Positions 1-8,775 of a stretch of DNA of 64,000 nt are shown here, piece by piece (within the stretch, counting starts at the first letter, position 1; each line of letters begins with the position of its first letter). A program made the translations under genes and the position numbers. The DNA is from Geminicoccaceae bacterium. GTDB lineage: Bacteria > Pseudomonadota > Alphaproteobacteria > Geminicoccales > Geminicoccaceae. Where the stretch lies: NCBI GenBank assembly GCA_020638465.1, contig JACKIM010000001.1, positions 1 through 64,000 on the forward strand, read 5' to 3'. The notes under the pieces were generated by a model that worked only from the letters and a program-made list of their open reading frames with translations, searched no databases and was not told the origin of the DNA.

Positions 1-688
1 CCTTGATGAACCCGCGGGTCGTCTCGACCCCGACCACTTGGTCGCCGTCGCGGCGGATGCCAGTCACTTCGCAATTCTGGATGATATCGACACCGAGACT
101 GTCGGCGGCCCGAGCATATCCCCAGGCCACGGCATCATGCCGTGCGGTACCGCCGCGCCGCTGCAAGGCCGCCCCCACGACCGGGTAGCGCGCATCGCGA
201 CGGATATCGAGCGGCGGGCAGTAGGACTTCGCCTCCTCGGGGGAGAGCCACTCATTGTCCACGCCGTTCAGCCGGTTGGCATGGATATGCCGCTTGAACA
301 CCTGCACATCGTGGACATTGTGCGCCAGCATCATCACACCGCGCGGACTGTACATGGTGTTGTAGTTGAGCTCCTGCGACAGCCCCTCCCACAACTTCAC
401 CGCATGATCGTAGAGCCCGGCGCTCTCGTCATAGAGATAGTTCGAGCGGATGATGGTGGTGTTGCGGCCGGTATTGCCGCCACCCAGCCAGCCCTTCTCC
501 AGCACTGCGACATTCGTCAGCCCGTGCTCCCTCGCCAGGTAATAGGCCGTGCCCAAGCCGTGACCGCCGCCACCGACGATAACAGCGTCATAGGCGGGCT
601 GAGGCTCGGGACTGCGCCATGCGCGCTGCCAGTTGCGATGGCCGGTCAGCGCATTGCGGGCAATCGAGAATATCGAATATCGCTGCAT
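1..688 (-). CDS. soxB: Sarcosine oxidase beta subunit, N-terminal part (runs off left edge)
   Basis: The reverse strand read from the ATG at 688 stays open to the window edge (229 codons). The product starts MQRYSIFSIARNALTG and soon has the FAD-binding loop VIVGGGGHGLGTAYYLA (about residues 36-52), then EKGWLGGGNTGRNTTIIRSN. These are hallmarks of the beta subunit of heterotetrameric sarcosine oxidase, which oxidatively demethylates sarcosine to glycine and passes the C1 unit to tetrahydrofolate. The family is about 415 residues, so roughly half is visible. In known operons soxB leads soxBDAG, so soxDAG would lie to the left, outside the window. A GGAGAA element precedes the start. The family call is firm. 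Confidence 0.93.
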   Translation of the reverse strand, partial: MQRYSIFSIARNALTGHRNWQRAWRSPEPQPAYDAVIVGGGGHGLGTAYYLAREHGLTNVAVLEKGWLGGGNTGRNTTIIRSNYLYDESAGLYDHAVKLWEGLSQELNYNTMYSPRGVMMLAHNVHDVQVFKRHIHANRLNGVDNEWLSPEEAKSYCPPLDIRRDARYPVVGAALQRRGGTARHDAVAWGYARAADSLGVDIIQNCEVTGIRRDGDQVVGVETTRGFIK

Positions 689-790
689 GGTGGGCGTATT
701 CTCCACTGCGAATTTCCGGCCTTTCAACTAAAGCAGAAGGCCGGAAACTCTTTTGTCGTCGCGACGCCCTCCTTTGCAGGCACGCCGCCG

Positions 791-2317
791 TTACATCACC
801 GCGCCGATCTGCCACGGGATGAACTCGTGGTCGCCGATGCCGAGCGCCTCGGACTTGCTCTTTTCTCCCGATGCCACCCGCAGCAGCGTGTCGAGGATCT
901 CACGGCCCTTGCTCTCGATAGTCGCTCCACCAGTGAGGATATCACCACAGTTGATGTCCATGTCCTCCTCCATGCGCTCGTACATGGCGGTGTTGGTGGC
1001 GAGCTTGATCGATGGCGCGGGCTTGTAGCCGAAGCACGAGCCGCGACCGGTCGTGAACGCGACGATGTTCGCCCCCGACGCCACCTGCCCCGTGACCGAG
1101 GCCGGATCGTAGCCGGGACTGTCCATGAACAGGAAACCGCGCTCGGTGGCCGGTTCCGCATATTTGAGCACCTGGTTGAGATTGGTCGTGCCCCCCTTGG
1201 CCGCGGCTCCGAGGCTCTTTTCCAGGATGGTGGTGAGCCCGCCCGCCTTGTTGCCCGGCGAGGGATTGTTGTTCATCTCGCCGCCATTGGATGCGGTGTA
1301 ATGCTCCCACCACCTGATCCGCTCGATCAGCTTTTCCGCGACCTCCGGCTTCGCGGCTCGACGGGTGAGGAGATGCTCGGCACCGTAGATCTCCGGCGTC
1401 TCGGCAAGGATGCCCGTACCGCCCTGAGCCGCGAGAAGATCGGTCGCATAGCCCAGTGCGGGATTGGCGGTGATGCCCGAATAGGCATCCGAGCCGCCGC
1501 ATTGCAGCGCCACCGACAGCTCGCTCGCCGATACGCGCTCACGCTTCGCCTGCGCCGCATGCGGCAGCATCTCGCGGATCATGCCGACCGCGCGCTCGAC
1601 GGTCTTGCGCGTGCCGCCCGTCTCCTGCATCGTCATGTGCTGGAACAGCTCGCCACGCTTGATGCCGTAGGCTTCGAGCAGGAAGTCGATCTGGTTGACC
1701 TCGCAGCCCAGCCCGATCATCAGGATGCCGGCGAAATTCGGATGCCGCGCATACCCCCAGAGCGTGCGTTGCAACGCGGAGAAGCCCTCGCCGCGGTCGG
1801 CCATGCCGCAGCCGGTCGAATGGGTGAGCGCCACCACGCCGTCGACCCCCGGGAAATCCTTGAGCACGTCTTCCGGAAAGGTCTGCTGGATGAACTTGCA
1901 CACCGATGCCGAACAGTTCACCGACGAGAGGATGCCTATATAGTTGCGCGTCCCGACCTTGCCCGACGGCCGCACGAAACCCTCGAACGTGTCCCGGTCG
2001 GCCTCGGCCACCATCGCCAGCGGCTTCGCGTCCTGCCCGATGGCATAGTCGCGCTCGAAGTCCTGCATCTCGACATTCTGCACATGGACGTGATCGCCCG
2101 GCAGGATGTCGCTGCTGGCAAAGCCGATGATCTGGCCGTAGCGGCGTACCGGCGCGCCCCTGTCGATCTTGCCGGTTGCAATCTTGTGACCAGCGGCAAT
2201 CTTCTCCGTGGTGGTGACACCCTCGCCGGCGAGGGCGATTCCCTTGTCAATCGCCGTGCGGGCGATGACGACATTGTCGGAATCGTTCAGGCGTACTGTC
2301 TGCGGCAGCGAACTCAT
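791..2317 (-). CDS. UxaA-family sugar-acid dehydratase (altronate/galactarate dehydratase type)
   Basis: The product has 508 residues. An N-terminal SAF-like domain (about residues 1-100, starting MSSLPQTVRLNDSDNVVIA) is fused to the large UxaA C-terminal domain, with GTRNYIGILSSVNCSA, THSTGCGM, LQCGGSDAYSGITANPA and SFGYKP-like (GSCFGYKPAPSIKLATN) segments. Full-length fused members dehydrate altronate or galactarate to a 2-keto-3-deoxy acid using Fe2+. Length matches UxaA (about 495) and GarD (about 520). The substrate cannot be told from sequence. The ATG at 2317 follows GGGGAGAAAGG; an open extension to 2404 has no good ribosome site. It lies 102 bp upstream of soxB on the same strand and could be co-transcribed. 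Confidence 0.88.
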   Translation of the reverse strand: MSSLPQTVRLNDSDNVVIARTAIDKGIALAGEGVTTTEKIAAGHKIATGKIDRGAPVRRYGQIIGFASSDILPGDHVHVQNVEMQDFERDYAIGQDAKPLAMVAEADRDTFEGFVRPSGKVGTRNYIGILSSVNCSASVCKFIQQTFPEDVLKDFPGVDGVVALTHSTGCGMADRGEGFSALQRTLWGYARHPNFAGILMIGLGCEVNQIDFLLEAYGIKRGELFQHMTMQETGGTRKTVERAVGMIREMLPHAAQAKRERVSASELSVALQCGGSDAYSGITANPALGYATDLLAAQGGTGILAETPEIYGAEHLLTRRAAKPEVAEKLIERIRWWEHYTASNGGEMNNNPSPGNKAGGLTTILEKSLGAAAKGGTTNLNQVLKYAEPATERGFLFMDSPGYDPASVTGQVASGANIVAFTTGRGSCFGYKPAPSIKLATNTAMYERMEEDMDINCGDILTGGATIESKGREILDTLLRVASGEKSKSEALGIGDHEFIPWQIGAVM

Positions 2318-2431
2318 GACCTTTCTCCCCGTCTGAGCATCGTCTTTGCCCGGTTGAATAGCGCCGGCGGGCGCCCGTGGCCACTGCAATCGCCGGGAGA
2401 ACACCGATCCGGCGCCATGCGGCCGGAATCC

Positions 2432-3865
2432 TCACGGCATCTTCCGGCCGCGCAGCAGGGCGAGCGGCAGGGCGCGCAGGAGCGCCAGCAGCAGCAGATA
2501 GGCCGTTCCGCCGATCGACAGCCCGGCGAACCAGTGCATGCCCAGGGCCGTACACGCCTGCATCGACAGCCAGCCGCCGGCTGCCGCCACCAGGATCCAC
2601 CCGGCCCGCGACTGCGCGAACCCGGCCCTGCCCGTCGCGATGGCGGTCCGGGCGAGACCGATGGCGAGCCCCGTCTCGATGGTCGCCGTCGCAAGGGCGG
2701 CGCCGATGAAGGACAGCCAGGGGATCAGCAGGCCGTAGGTCGGGATGGCCATGGCCAGCAGCACGATGTCGACCCGCATCGCCCGGACCTGAAGGTCCAC
2801 GGCCATCAGGAAATGACGGAAGATCTGGCCGCATGCATTGGCGGCGACCGCGACACCGATCAGGCACAGCGCCGGATAGGCATCGACGAATTCCGGTCCG
2901 GCCAGCAGCGCGAGGATGTCCCTGCCGAAACCGAGAAAGGCGATGACCGTGCCCGCTCCGAAGATCAGCATCGTGTCGAAGGAATCGGTCACCAGCCTGT
3001 TCGTGTGGCTGTCGTCGCCCCGGGCCATCGACGTCACGAGCATCGGCATCAGCATGCCGCCGAAGAGAGCCGCGATCCCGGCAAGGATCTCGAAGATCTT
3101 GCTGGGCACGCCATAGAGCCCGACAGCACTTGCGCTGCCCAGCAGCGAGAGCATCAGGATATCGCCGCGCAGGATGGCCATCAGCGCCAGCCTCGAACCG
3201 GCGATGGGCAATCCGTCCCTAAGGAGTCCGCGCCACTCGCGCGGAGCCAGCCGGGGACGGAACGGTTCGAGACGTGCGGCCAGCGTCCAGACCACGAGCA
3301 GTTGCACGATGCCGCCCGCGACCATGGCCATGACCATGGCGATGACGCCCGCCTCCGCACGCGCGGCCAGGTAGATCCCGCCGAGCATGACCAGGCCGCC
3401 CAGCGTCTCGGCCAGCATCTGCAGGTCCTGGCGCAGGTGCTTCTGGAAGACGCCCTGCAACAGCATGCAGGTCTGGAAGAGCACGTAATAGGGAGCGGCG
3501 ACCAGCACGCCGGTCCAGACGACCGGCTCGTAGGGCAGCAGGTCGACGGCGATCGCCACGATCGCCATGATGGCCGTGGAAGCCACCAGCCGCAGCATCA
3601 CGCCCGCACCGAGTATGAGGGAACTGTCGGCCGCAGGATCGGAAATGCGGCGCAGGACGATGAATTGCAGTCCCAGGTCGCCCAGCACGGCGCCGATCCC
3701 CGCCAGCGTCAGGATCGTGCGGTAGTGGCCGTAGCCCTCCTGGCCGAGGTGACGCGTCAGCAGGGCGATGGAAGCGAAGCCGATGACGATCGTGAAGACC
3801 CGGCCGACGAGAACCGCGACCATGTTGGTCGCAAGCCCCGATGACATGCCCGTTCGGCCGGTCAT
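2432..3865 (-). CDS. Polysaccharide/oligosaccharide flippase (Wzx/MATE-like membrane protein)
   Basis: A 477-residue protein that is hydrophobic almost throughout, with about 12-14 predicted membrane segments. The N-terminus (VAVLVGRVFTIVIGFASIAL followed by LLTRHLGQEGYGHYRTILTL) is the typical start of oligosaccharide flippases that move lipid-linked glycans across the inner membrane. A second half-repeat begins near residue 215 (LLRDGLPIAGSRLALMAILRGDIL). No polymerase or glycosyltransferase lies next to it; the nearest gene on the left is uxaA and on the right a sulfotransferase, suggesting a sulfated surface glycan or glycolipid. The ATG at 3865 is used; a second ATG at 3847 is possible. 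The specific substrate is unknown. Confidence 0.75.
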   Translation of the reverse strand: MTGRTGMSSGLATNMVAVLVGRVFTIVIGFASIALLTRHLGQEGYGHYRTILTLAGIGAVLGDLGLQFIVLRRISDPAADSSLILGAGVMLRLVASTAIMAIVAIAVDLLPYEPVVWTGVLVAAPYYVLFQTCMLLQGVFQKHLRQDLQMLAETLGGLVMLGGIYLAARAEAGVIAMVMAMVAGGIVQLLVVWTLAARLEPFRPRLAPREWRGLLRDGLPIAGSRLALMAILRGDILMLSLLGSASAVGLYGVPSKIFEILAGIAALFGGMLMPMLVTSMARGDDSHTNRLVTDSFDTMLIFGAGTVIAFLGFGRDILALLAGPEFVDAYPALCLIGVAVAANACGQIFRHFLMAVDLQVRAMRVDIVLLAMAIPTYGLLIPWLSFIGAALATATIETGLAIGLARTAIATGRAGFAQSRAGWILVAAAGGWLSMQACTALGMHWFAGLSIGGTAYLLLLALLRALPLALLRGRKMP

Positions 3866-3985
3866 GGAACGCCTGCGGCCAGGCCGCTGTGGACCCGCTT
3901 TCCTGGCATGTCATGCATGTCGGGATTTCCCCACTTGCGAATTGACGGCGGAATGCCTCCGGGGCCGGCCCGAACGATAAAGGCT

Positions 3986-4828
3986 CTAGTGATAGCCGAG
4001 ACGCGCCATCCCGTCGCCCATCACATCATGGAAATGCGCGGAGATCCTGTCGGTGAAATGATTGCGCCAGTCGCCGGCGACACCCTTGCGGTTGTGGGCG
4101 TGGATGTCCTCGTCCCCCTGCTCGCGCGGCCCGGTCAGCGTCTGGAAATTGTTGCGCGCATAGAGCGTCTCGAATGCCTCCGACGACATCGGCACCTTGA
4201 GGTAGTCGAGCAGCATGGCGAGAAAGGCGCGGTTGTCGGCGGCGAGATCCTCGTAGCGCATCAGGCGGACATGCCGGTCGCCATCGGCCTCCATCCACGA
4301 GAGCTGCGCTGTGAACGTTCCGTATTCGTGCAGCTTGTCGATCAGGAAGATCATGCCGTCCTCGAATTCGAGGGACTCCAGCCGGGGCCTGAGTTCATCG
4401 ACCGGCCTCACCAGCGGATGCGAGTAACGCGCCGAGAAGTACCAGGAAACGATCAGGTCCCGGGGATCGCGCATGACGAAGAAGGTGCGGTAGCTTTCGG
4501 GCTTGGGAATGGCCCTGTAGGTTGGGTAGTCGATATACAGGTGGGTTCCGATGGTTCCCCTGTCGAGCGGTTCGTCGATCCGGGCATCCGCGAGGCCGAG
4601 GTCGATGAAGGGCACCGAAACCAGGCCGGTGTGGTCTGTGAACAGCGGATCGGCGAAGACACCGCGAAACCACTGGCTTGCCGTCTTCTGCGTGCAGCAG
4701 TGGTAGATATTATCGAAAGGTGAATATTCCTTGGTACGCAGGGACCGGTAGTTACGCCAGATCGGTGCGATCAGGGGTGCCCTGTTCGCGAATTCCACGA
4801 TCTTCGTCCGCAAGGTTTTTGCTGCCAA
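3986..4828 (-). CDS. Sulfotransferase domain protein (PAPS-dependent)
   Basis: The product carries the two PAPS-binding signatures of cytosolic-type sulfotransferases. The 5'-phosphosulfate loop is HCCTQKTASQWFRGVF near the N-terminus, the 3'-phosphate segment is FFVMRDPRDLIVSWYFS, and the C-terminal RKGVAGDWRNHF motif is present. Members transfer sulfate from PAPS to hydroxyls of glycans, lipids or small molecules. The frame is open to a GTG at 4978, but that extension looks non-coding and lacks a ribosome site. A TTG at 4828, preceded by AAAGGGAAG, gives 280 residues, normal for the family, so it is preferred. The flippase gene next door suggests a sulfated surface product. The acceptor is unknown. 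Confidence 0.82.
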   Translation of the reverse strand: MAAKTLRTKIVEFANRAPLIAPIWRNYRSLRTKEYSPFDNIYHCCTQKTASQWFRGVFADPLFTDHTGLVSVPFIDLGLADARIDEPLDRGTIGTHLYIDYPTYRAIPKPESYRTFFVMRDPRDLIVSWYFSARYSHPLVRPVDELRPRLESLEFEDGMIFLIDKLHEYGTFTAQLSWMEADGDRHVRLMRYEDLAADNRAFLAMLLDYLKVPMSSEAFETLYARNNFQTLTGPREQGDEDIHAHNRKGVAGDWRNHFTDRISAHFHDVMGDGMARLGYH

Positions 4829-5140
4829 GGTCTGTCTTCCCTTTGAGCCGCTGGAACAGACACCGTCCATGGCGCCCCGGAGCCATGGACGGTGGTCACC
4901 ACGCTGCCAAGCCGGGGGGATGAAACCATCGGTCTTGCAGGTCGACTTCGATTTCATATCCGAAGTATTACAGGTCACGGCAGTAACTAAACGATACAGC
5001 CACCAGCCGTCCAGAGTCGAAGTGTAGAATCGGCGAAAACCATGGAGATCCGCACGGAGTACAGGGTACGGGTCGAAGCTTGCTTGTTATTAGGAAAATA
5101 TACCTTGACAGACCATCGCACCATGTTGCATGCTTGATGC

Positions 5141-6070
5141 ATGGTCACATCGAACGCTCATATGTCGACGCCGTCGGAGCGGCAGTCGCGCGGGATCCTG
5201 GAACGGCTGGCGGGTTTCTGCCTGCAGCTCGCCCGCAGGACCCGGGAGCGCGTGATGGCGGGCCACGATCGCCCGAATGCCGACAATGGCGCGGGCGCAC
5301 CGGACGGTAGCCGCCGGAAGGGCGGTGTGTCCGGATCGGACGATGGCGCGAACCGCCGGGTCGGCGGCAGTCCGGATACCGACATGGGCGCGCGGATCCT
5401 GATGGCGCGCAAGCTGATCCCGTCGGCGCGATATTTCATCGAGGCCATGCACGGGCATTGCGGGCTCACCGGAAACCGCACCCTGCTGCTCGGCCGCATG
5501 TGGCTCGACGCCATGGCCCTCATGGAGCCGGACGAGGCGCTGAGGCGGCTGCTGTGCCGGGTCCTGCCGGGCCATGACGGCAGCGCGGCCGGGACCGCGG
5601 AGTTCCTCGGGCTGCTGATCGATGGCGGCGCGGACATCGCACCGGGCAATGCCGCCTCCCGGCAACCATCCCCGGATCCGGACCTTGCCCGCGGCGAGCG
5701 CATCGTCGCGCGGTGGTTCGTCCGCTTTTTCCTGAGCGAAATCGTCGGACTGGAGGAATATTCCCGCCGGGCCCGCCGCATCCGGCGGCGGATGGCGGGA
5801 CGGGAGCGTGCCGGCGGGCTTGCAGATATCCGCACCCGTCCGGCCGGCGGTCGGTGGCTGCATTCTTGCAGCCCGCATCGGCATGGCCGTCGCGGGACGG
5901 TGTTGCCCCGAAGGCCGGACGTCCGTTCCGGGATGCACGGCCGCGGCATCGGTGGACGAGGTCCCCCGCCCGGTTCTCCGGGCGCGTTCTCGCGCGCCTC
6001 GCCGCATGTTTCCTTCCGGCGGGTCCCGGCCCGGCCGGCAACGTCCCGCATCCAATTTTCCTACACCTGA
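5141..6070 (+). CDS. Hypothetical protein, possibly coding only to about residue 230
   Basis: The frame is open for 309 residues and not recognised. Residues about 85-230 look like a real, mainly helical protein (ARILMARKLIPSARYFIEAM, then LLLGRMWLDAMALMEPDEAL, later WFVRFFLSEIVGLEEYSRRA), with the high GC third-position bias of neighbouring genes. Residues 40-80 are low-complexity Gly/Asp/Arg. The last 80 residues are Arg/Pro/Gly-rich and resemble read-through of non-coding GC-rich DNA, so the true end may have been lost by a frameshift. A start at 5162 is also possible. No ribosome site is obvious. Long open frames exist on the opposite strand, so coding is only moderately supported. Confidence 0.4.
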   Translation: MVTSNAHMSTPSERQSRGILERLAGFCLQLARRTRERVMAGHDRPNADNGAGAPDGSRRKGGVSGSDDGANRRVGGSPDTDMGARILMARKLIPSARYFIEAMHGHCGLTGNRTLLLGRMWLDAMALMEPDEALRRLLCRVLPGHDGSAAGTAEFLGLLIDGGADIAPGNAASRQPSPDPDLARGERIVARWFVRFFLSEIVGLEEYSRRARRIRRRMAGRERAGGLADIRTRPAGGRWLHSCSPHRHGRRGTVLPRRPDVRSGMHGRGIGGRGPPPGSPGAFSRASPHVSFRRVPARPATSRIQFSYT

Positions 6071-6089
6071 AGATAATCCCGAACAGGCG

Positions 6090-7679
6090 TCAGACGGGCG
6101 ATGAAACTGTCCGGGTGACCGGCCCCGCCGGGCGACCGCCGCACCGGTCTGCCGCGGCACCGGGACTGAGCCTTTGCGCCAGCACGAGGATGCCCATCGC
6201 CAGCATCGCCGGGATGATCGCCACCGGGCTGCCATACTGCACCAGTCCGGCCGTGCCCGCCCAGGCGATCGTGGCCCCGGCCTCGCACAACGCGGCGATG
6301 CGCGAGGTGGTCTGGCGGTGGCGGAAGTGGCTGCGCCTGGCCTGCCCCCGGAACCAGAGCTGGATCGCCGTCGCCGAGGCGCAGGCGATCGTGACCGACA
6401 CCAGGCCCACGAGTGCGGCGCGGGGCGAATGAAGGGCGAGCAGGCCGATGACCGGAAGGGCGAAGAGCGCGACCGCCCCCACCACGGCCTCGATCTTGGC
6501 GCGCAGGACACGACCCGGCTCGACGGGCGCGCTGGCCACCAGATCGGGGGCATCCTCGCCCGACACCGTGAGCCAGGCGAGCCCGCCGGCGAGCTGGCCC
6601 GCGGCCATCACCAGCACCGGCAGCACCACGACGTCGACATGCGACGACGAGCCGAACTGGAGCCACAGCAGGACAGCCGGCGGAATGAGGTAGAAGATCT
6701 GCATCAGCGATTGCGACACCAGCCACGGATCGCGGCGCAGCAGCAGCCACTCCTTCTGCCTCAGGGTGCGCGAGGGGCTGTCGGTGGCAAAGCGGTGACG
6801 CCGCGGCGGACGGGTGCTACGCGCCATCGATACCGCGCTGGCGTGAAGCACCAGCGGCCCGAACCGGTCGCGCAGGGCGTGAATGACGGCAAGGAGCATG
6901 GCCACGCAGACCGAGGCCAGCACCAGCAGCGGCAACGGATCGCCGGCAAGGGCGCGGATCGGCAGCCACAGCTCGCTGCCGGCATCGGGCATCGACCGCA
7001 TCACCGCATCCGAGCCGAAGAAGGCGAAACGGGAATATCCCTGGAAGGAGATGATGGCCGCGAGATTGACGCCGACGATGAACACCGCGCCGATCACCGC
7101 CGAGACGATCTGCGCGGCAAGCCGCGTGCGCCGCGCACCCAGCCAGCGGAACAGCAGCAGCGTCACGACCACCGCCAGCGCCGTCGCCGCGGCGGCAAGG
7201 GCCGGGATGACGGCATAGCCGCACAGCCAGCCCCACCCCTGCAGCACGGCCATGACGTTGATGAACGGGCCCGCCGCCATCGCCGTCATCGCGCCGGAGG
7301 TGATGGCGATGGTGCCGATGCGCACCGCCGAGACGACGCCCGCATCCAGCGGCGAGGACAGCAGCAGGTCGAGATCGCCCCGGGCATAGAACACCCTCGT
7401 CACCTGCTCGATCGCCTGCGAGAGCATCATCATGAAGGAAAGCAGCAGCGTGCCGGCCAGGGGCACGAGCAACGCCTTGTCGGACAGCACGTCGCGACCC
7501 GCCAGCGACGAGAGCATGCCATAGGCGACGAGGTGCAGGAACGCGACACAGGCCAATGCCCACAGCACCACGGTGCGGCCCTTCCACCGTCGCCGGGCCG
7601 TCATCATCGAATGGAAGTCGCGCCAGGCCAGCCGGAGTTCGTGGCGGGCGATGAGCGCCAGATCCGACCGCCCGCTCAA
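6090..7679 (-). CDS. ABC transporter permease (ABC-2-like, 529 aa)
   Basis: A membrane protein with about 11-12 hydrophobic segments in two clusters (residues 35-250 and 325-480), separated by a hydrophilic stretch containing LRQKEWLLLRRDPWLVSQSL, a feature of large ABC-2-type export permeases. Its start overlaps the 3' end of the ATPase gene upstream by 4 bp (ATGA), so the two are translationally coupled and form one transporter. No substrate-binding protein is adjacent, consistent with export or with an unknown membrane function. The last 25 residues (GGRPAGPVTRTVSSPV) are polar. The substrate is not predictable. Confidence 0.8.
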   Translation of the reverse strand: MSGRSDLALIARHELRLAWRDFHSMMTARRRWKGRTVVLWALACVAFLHLVAYGMLSSLAGRDVLSDKALLVPLAGTLLLSFMMMLSQAIEQVTRVFYARGDLDLLLSSPLDAGVVSAVRIGTIAITSGAMTAMAAGPFINVMAVLQGWGWLCGYAVIPALAAAATALAVVVTLLLFRWLGARRTRLAAQIVSAVIGAVFIVGVNLAAIISFQGYSRFAFFGSDAVMRSMPDAGSELWLPIRALAGDPLPLLVLASVCVAMLLAVIHALRDRFGPLVLHASAVSMARSTRPPRRHRFATDSPSRTLRQKEWLLLRRDPWLVSQSLMQIFYLIPPAVLLWLQFGSSSHVDVVVLPVLVMAAGQLAGGLAWLTVSGEDAPDLVASAPVEPGRVLRAKIEAVVGAVALFALPVIGLLALHSPRAALVGLVSVTIACASATAIQLWFRGQARRSHFRHRQTTSRIAALCEAGATIAWAGTAGLVQYGSPVAIIPAMLAMGILVLAQRLSPGAAADRCGGRPAGPVTRTVSSPV

Positions 7680-8428
7680 GCCACCGGCTCCGGCTCGTCG
7701 ACGAGTTTCAGGAATACTTCCTCAAGCGACGAGCCGCCATGCCCCGAGCGGTGGCGGAGATCCTCCAGTGTTCCCTCGGCCAGCAGCCGTCCGTCTCGGA
7801 TCATGCCGATGCGTTCGGCCATGCGCTCGGCCACCTCGAGAATATGCGTGGTCAGAATCACCGTTGCCCCGCCGCGCACCCTCTCCAGCAGCACATCCTT
7901 CACCCGCCGCGCGGCACGGGCATCGAGCCCGGTGAGCGGTTCGTCGAGGATGATGAGCCTGGGATCGTGGATGAGCGCGCCGGCGAGCGCCACCTTCTGG
8001 CGCATGCCCTTGGAGAAGCTCTCGCAACGTTCATGGGCCTGCTCCCGCAACTCCAGCGTCTCGATCAGATCCCGCGCCGAACGTTCGGCAGCAGCGGCAT
8101 CCAGCTTCCACAACCCCGCCACCAGTTCGAGATATTCCAGAGGCGTGAGGCGATCGTAGATCATCGGCTCGTCGGGCACCCAGGCCGTGATCCTCTTGGC
8201 CGCGACAGGATCGGCCAGCGCGTCGATCCCGAAGATGCGCACCGATCCGGCATCCGGAGGCAGCAGTCCCGCGACCATGCGCAGGGTCGTCGTCTTGCCC
8301 GCACCGTTGGGACCGAGCAATGCGTAGAACTCCCCGGGCGACACATCGAGATCGAGACGGTCGACGGCAGGCTTGTCATAGACCCTGGTCAGACCCCGGA
8401 GTTCCAGGGCAGGAGAATTCGAAGGCAT
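7676..8428 (-). CDS. ABC transporter ATP-binding protein
   Basis: A single 250-residue nucleotide-binding domain. It has Walker A GPNGAGKTTTLRMVAG, a Q-loop region, a diverged signature region (SFSKGMRQKVALAGAL, an SKGMRQ-type signature usual in CcmA/ABC-2 exporters), Walker B LIILDEPLTGLD and an intact H-loop TTHIL. The FSKGM signature and GNxGAGKTT Walker A place it with drug-, polysaccharide- or Na+-type exporters rather than importers. It is the first gene of a two-gene operon with the permease, overlapping it by 4 bp. The ATG at 8428 is preceded by AGGAGAATTCGAAGGC-like purine-rich sequence on the coding strand. Confidence 0.92.
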   Translation of the reverse strand: MPSNSPALELRGLTRVYDKPAVDRLDLDVSPGEFYALLGPNGAGKTTTLRMVAGLLPPDAGSVRIFGIDALADPVAAKRITAWVPDEPMIYDRLTPLEYLELVAGLWKLDAAAAERSARDLIETLELREQAHERCESFSKGMRQKVALAGALIHDPRLIILDEPLTGLDARAARRVKDVLLERVRGGATVILTTHILEVAERMAERIGMIRDGRLLAEGTLEDLRHRSGHGGSSLEEVFLKLVDEPEPVA

Positions 8429-8557
8429 GGCGGTATGGCAACCTCGCGTGCACCGGCGGAAAAATCCATGGCTACATCATCACGCCTAAGGAAGTGTGAA
8501 AATACGCCGGAAGTGATGCCCAATCCGATGCAAACAGGACGCAGCGGAAATTTGATC

Positions 8558-8585
8558 TTGCAAAAACGGCTATTATTCCTATAAA
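8558..8585 (+). promoter_or_regulatory. Candidate sigma70-type promoter for the hydrolase-mlaA operon
   Basis: Within an AT-rich island in the 347-bp gap between the ABC ATPase and the exported hydrolase lie TTGCAA (8558-8563) and TATAAA (8580-8585), 16 bp apart. Nothing else recognisable occupies 8429-8775. Assignment is by consensus match only. Confidence 0.4.
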
Positions 8586-8775
8586 TCCTCGTATCGAACA
8601 TTCCCGCCGACAAGGCCTTGTTGACGGGCCACCGTCTTTGGGCAAATGACCAGCGGCACAATCAAATCAGAAGAAGATTTCTGGAAGGCCCGCGTCGCCA
8701 ATGGGACAGAGGTGAAGGAATGTGGACGATATCGGTACCGGTCACGTCGAACTCGACCATGGCGGAATTTCGGCC

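Noticed and set aside
38..3844. A 1268-codon open frame on the plus strand over the left end
   Set aside because: It is antisense to soxB, the UxaA-family gene and the flippase, all with recognisable products; its own translation is low-complexity Arg/Ala/Gly/His, typical of shadow frames in GC-rich DNA.
4829..4978. N-terminal extension of the sulfotransferase to a GTG at 4978
   Set aside because: No ribosome site and no resemblance to sulfotransferase N-termini; the TTG at 4828 has a good AAAGGGAAG.
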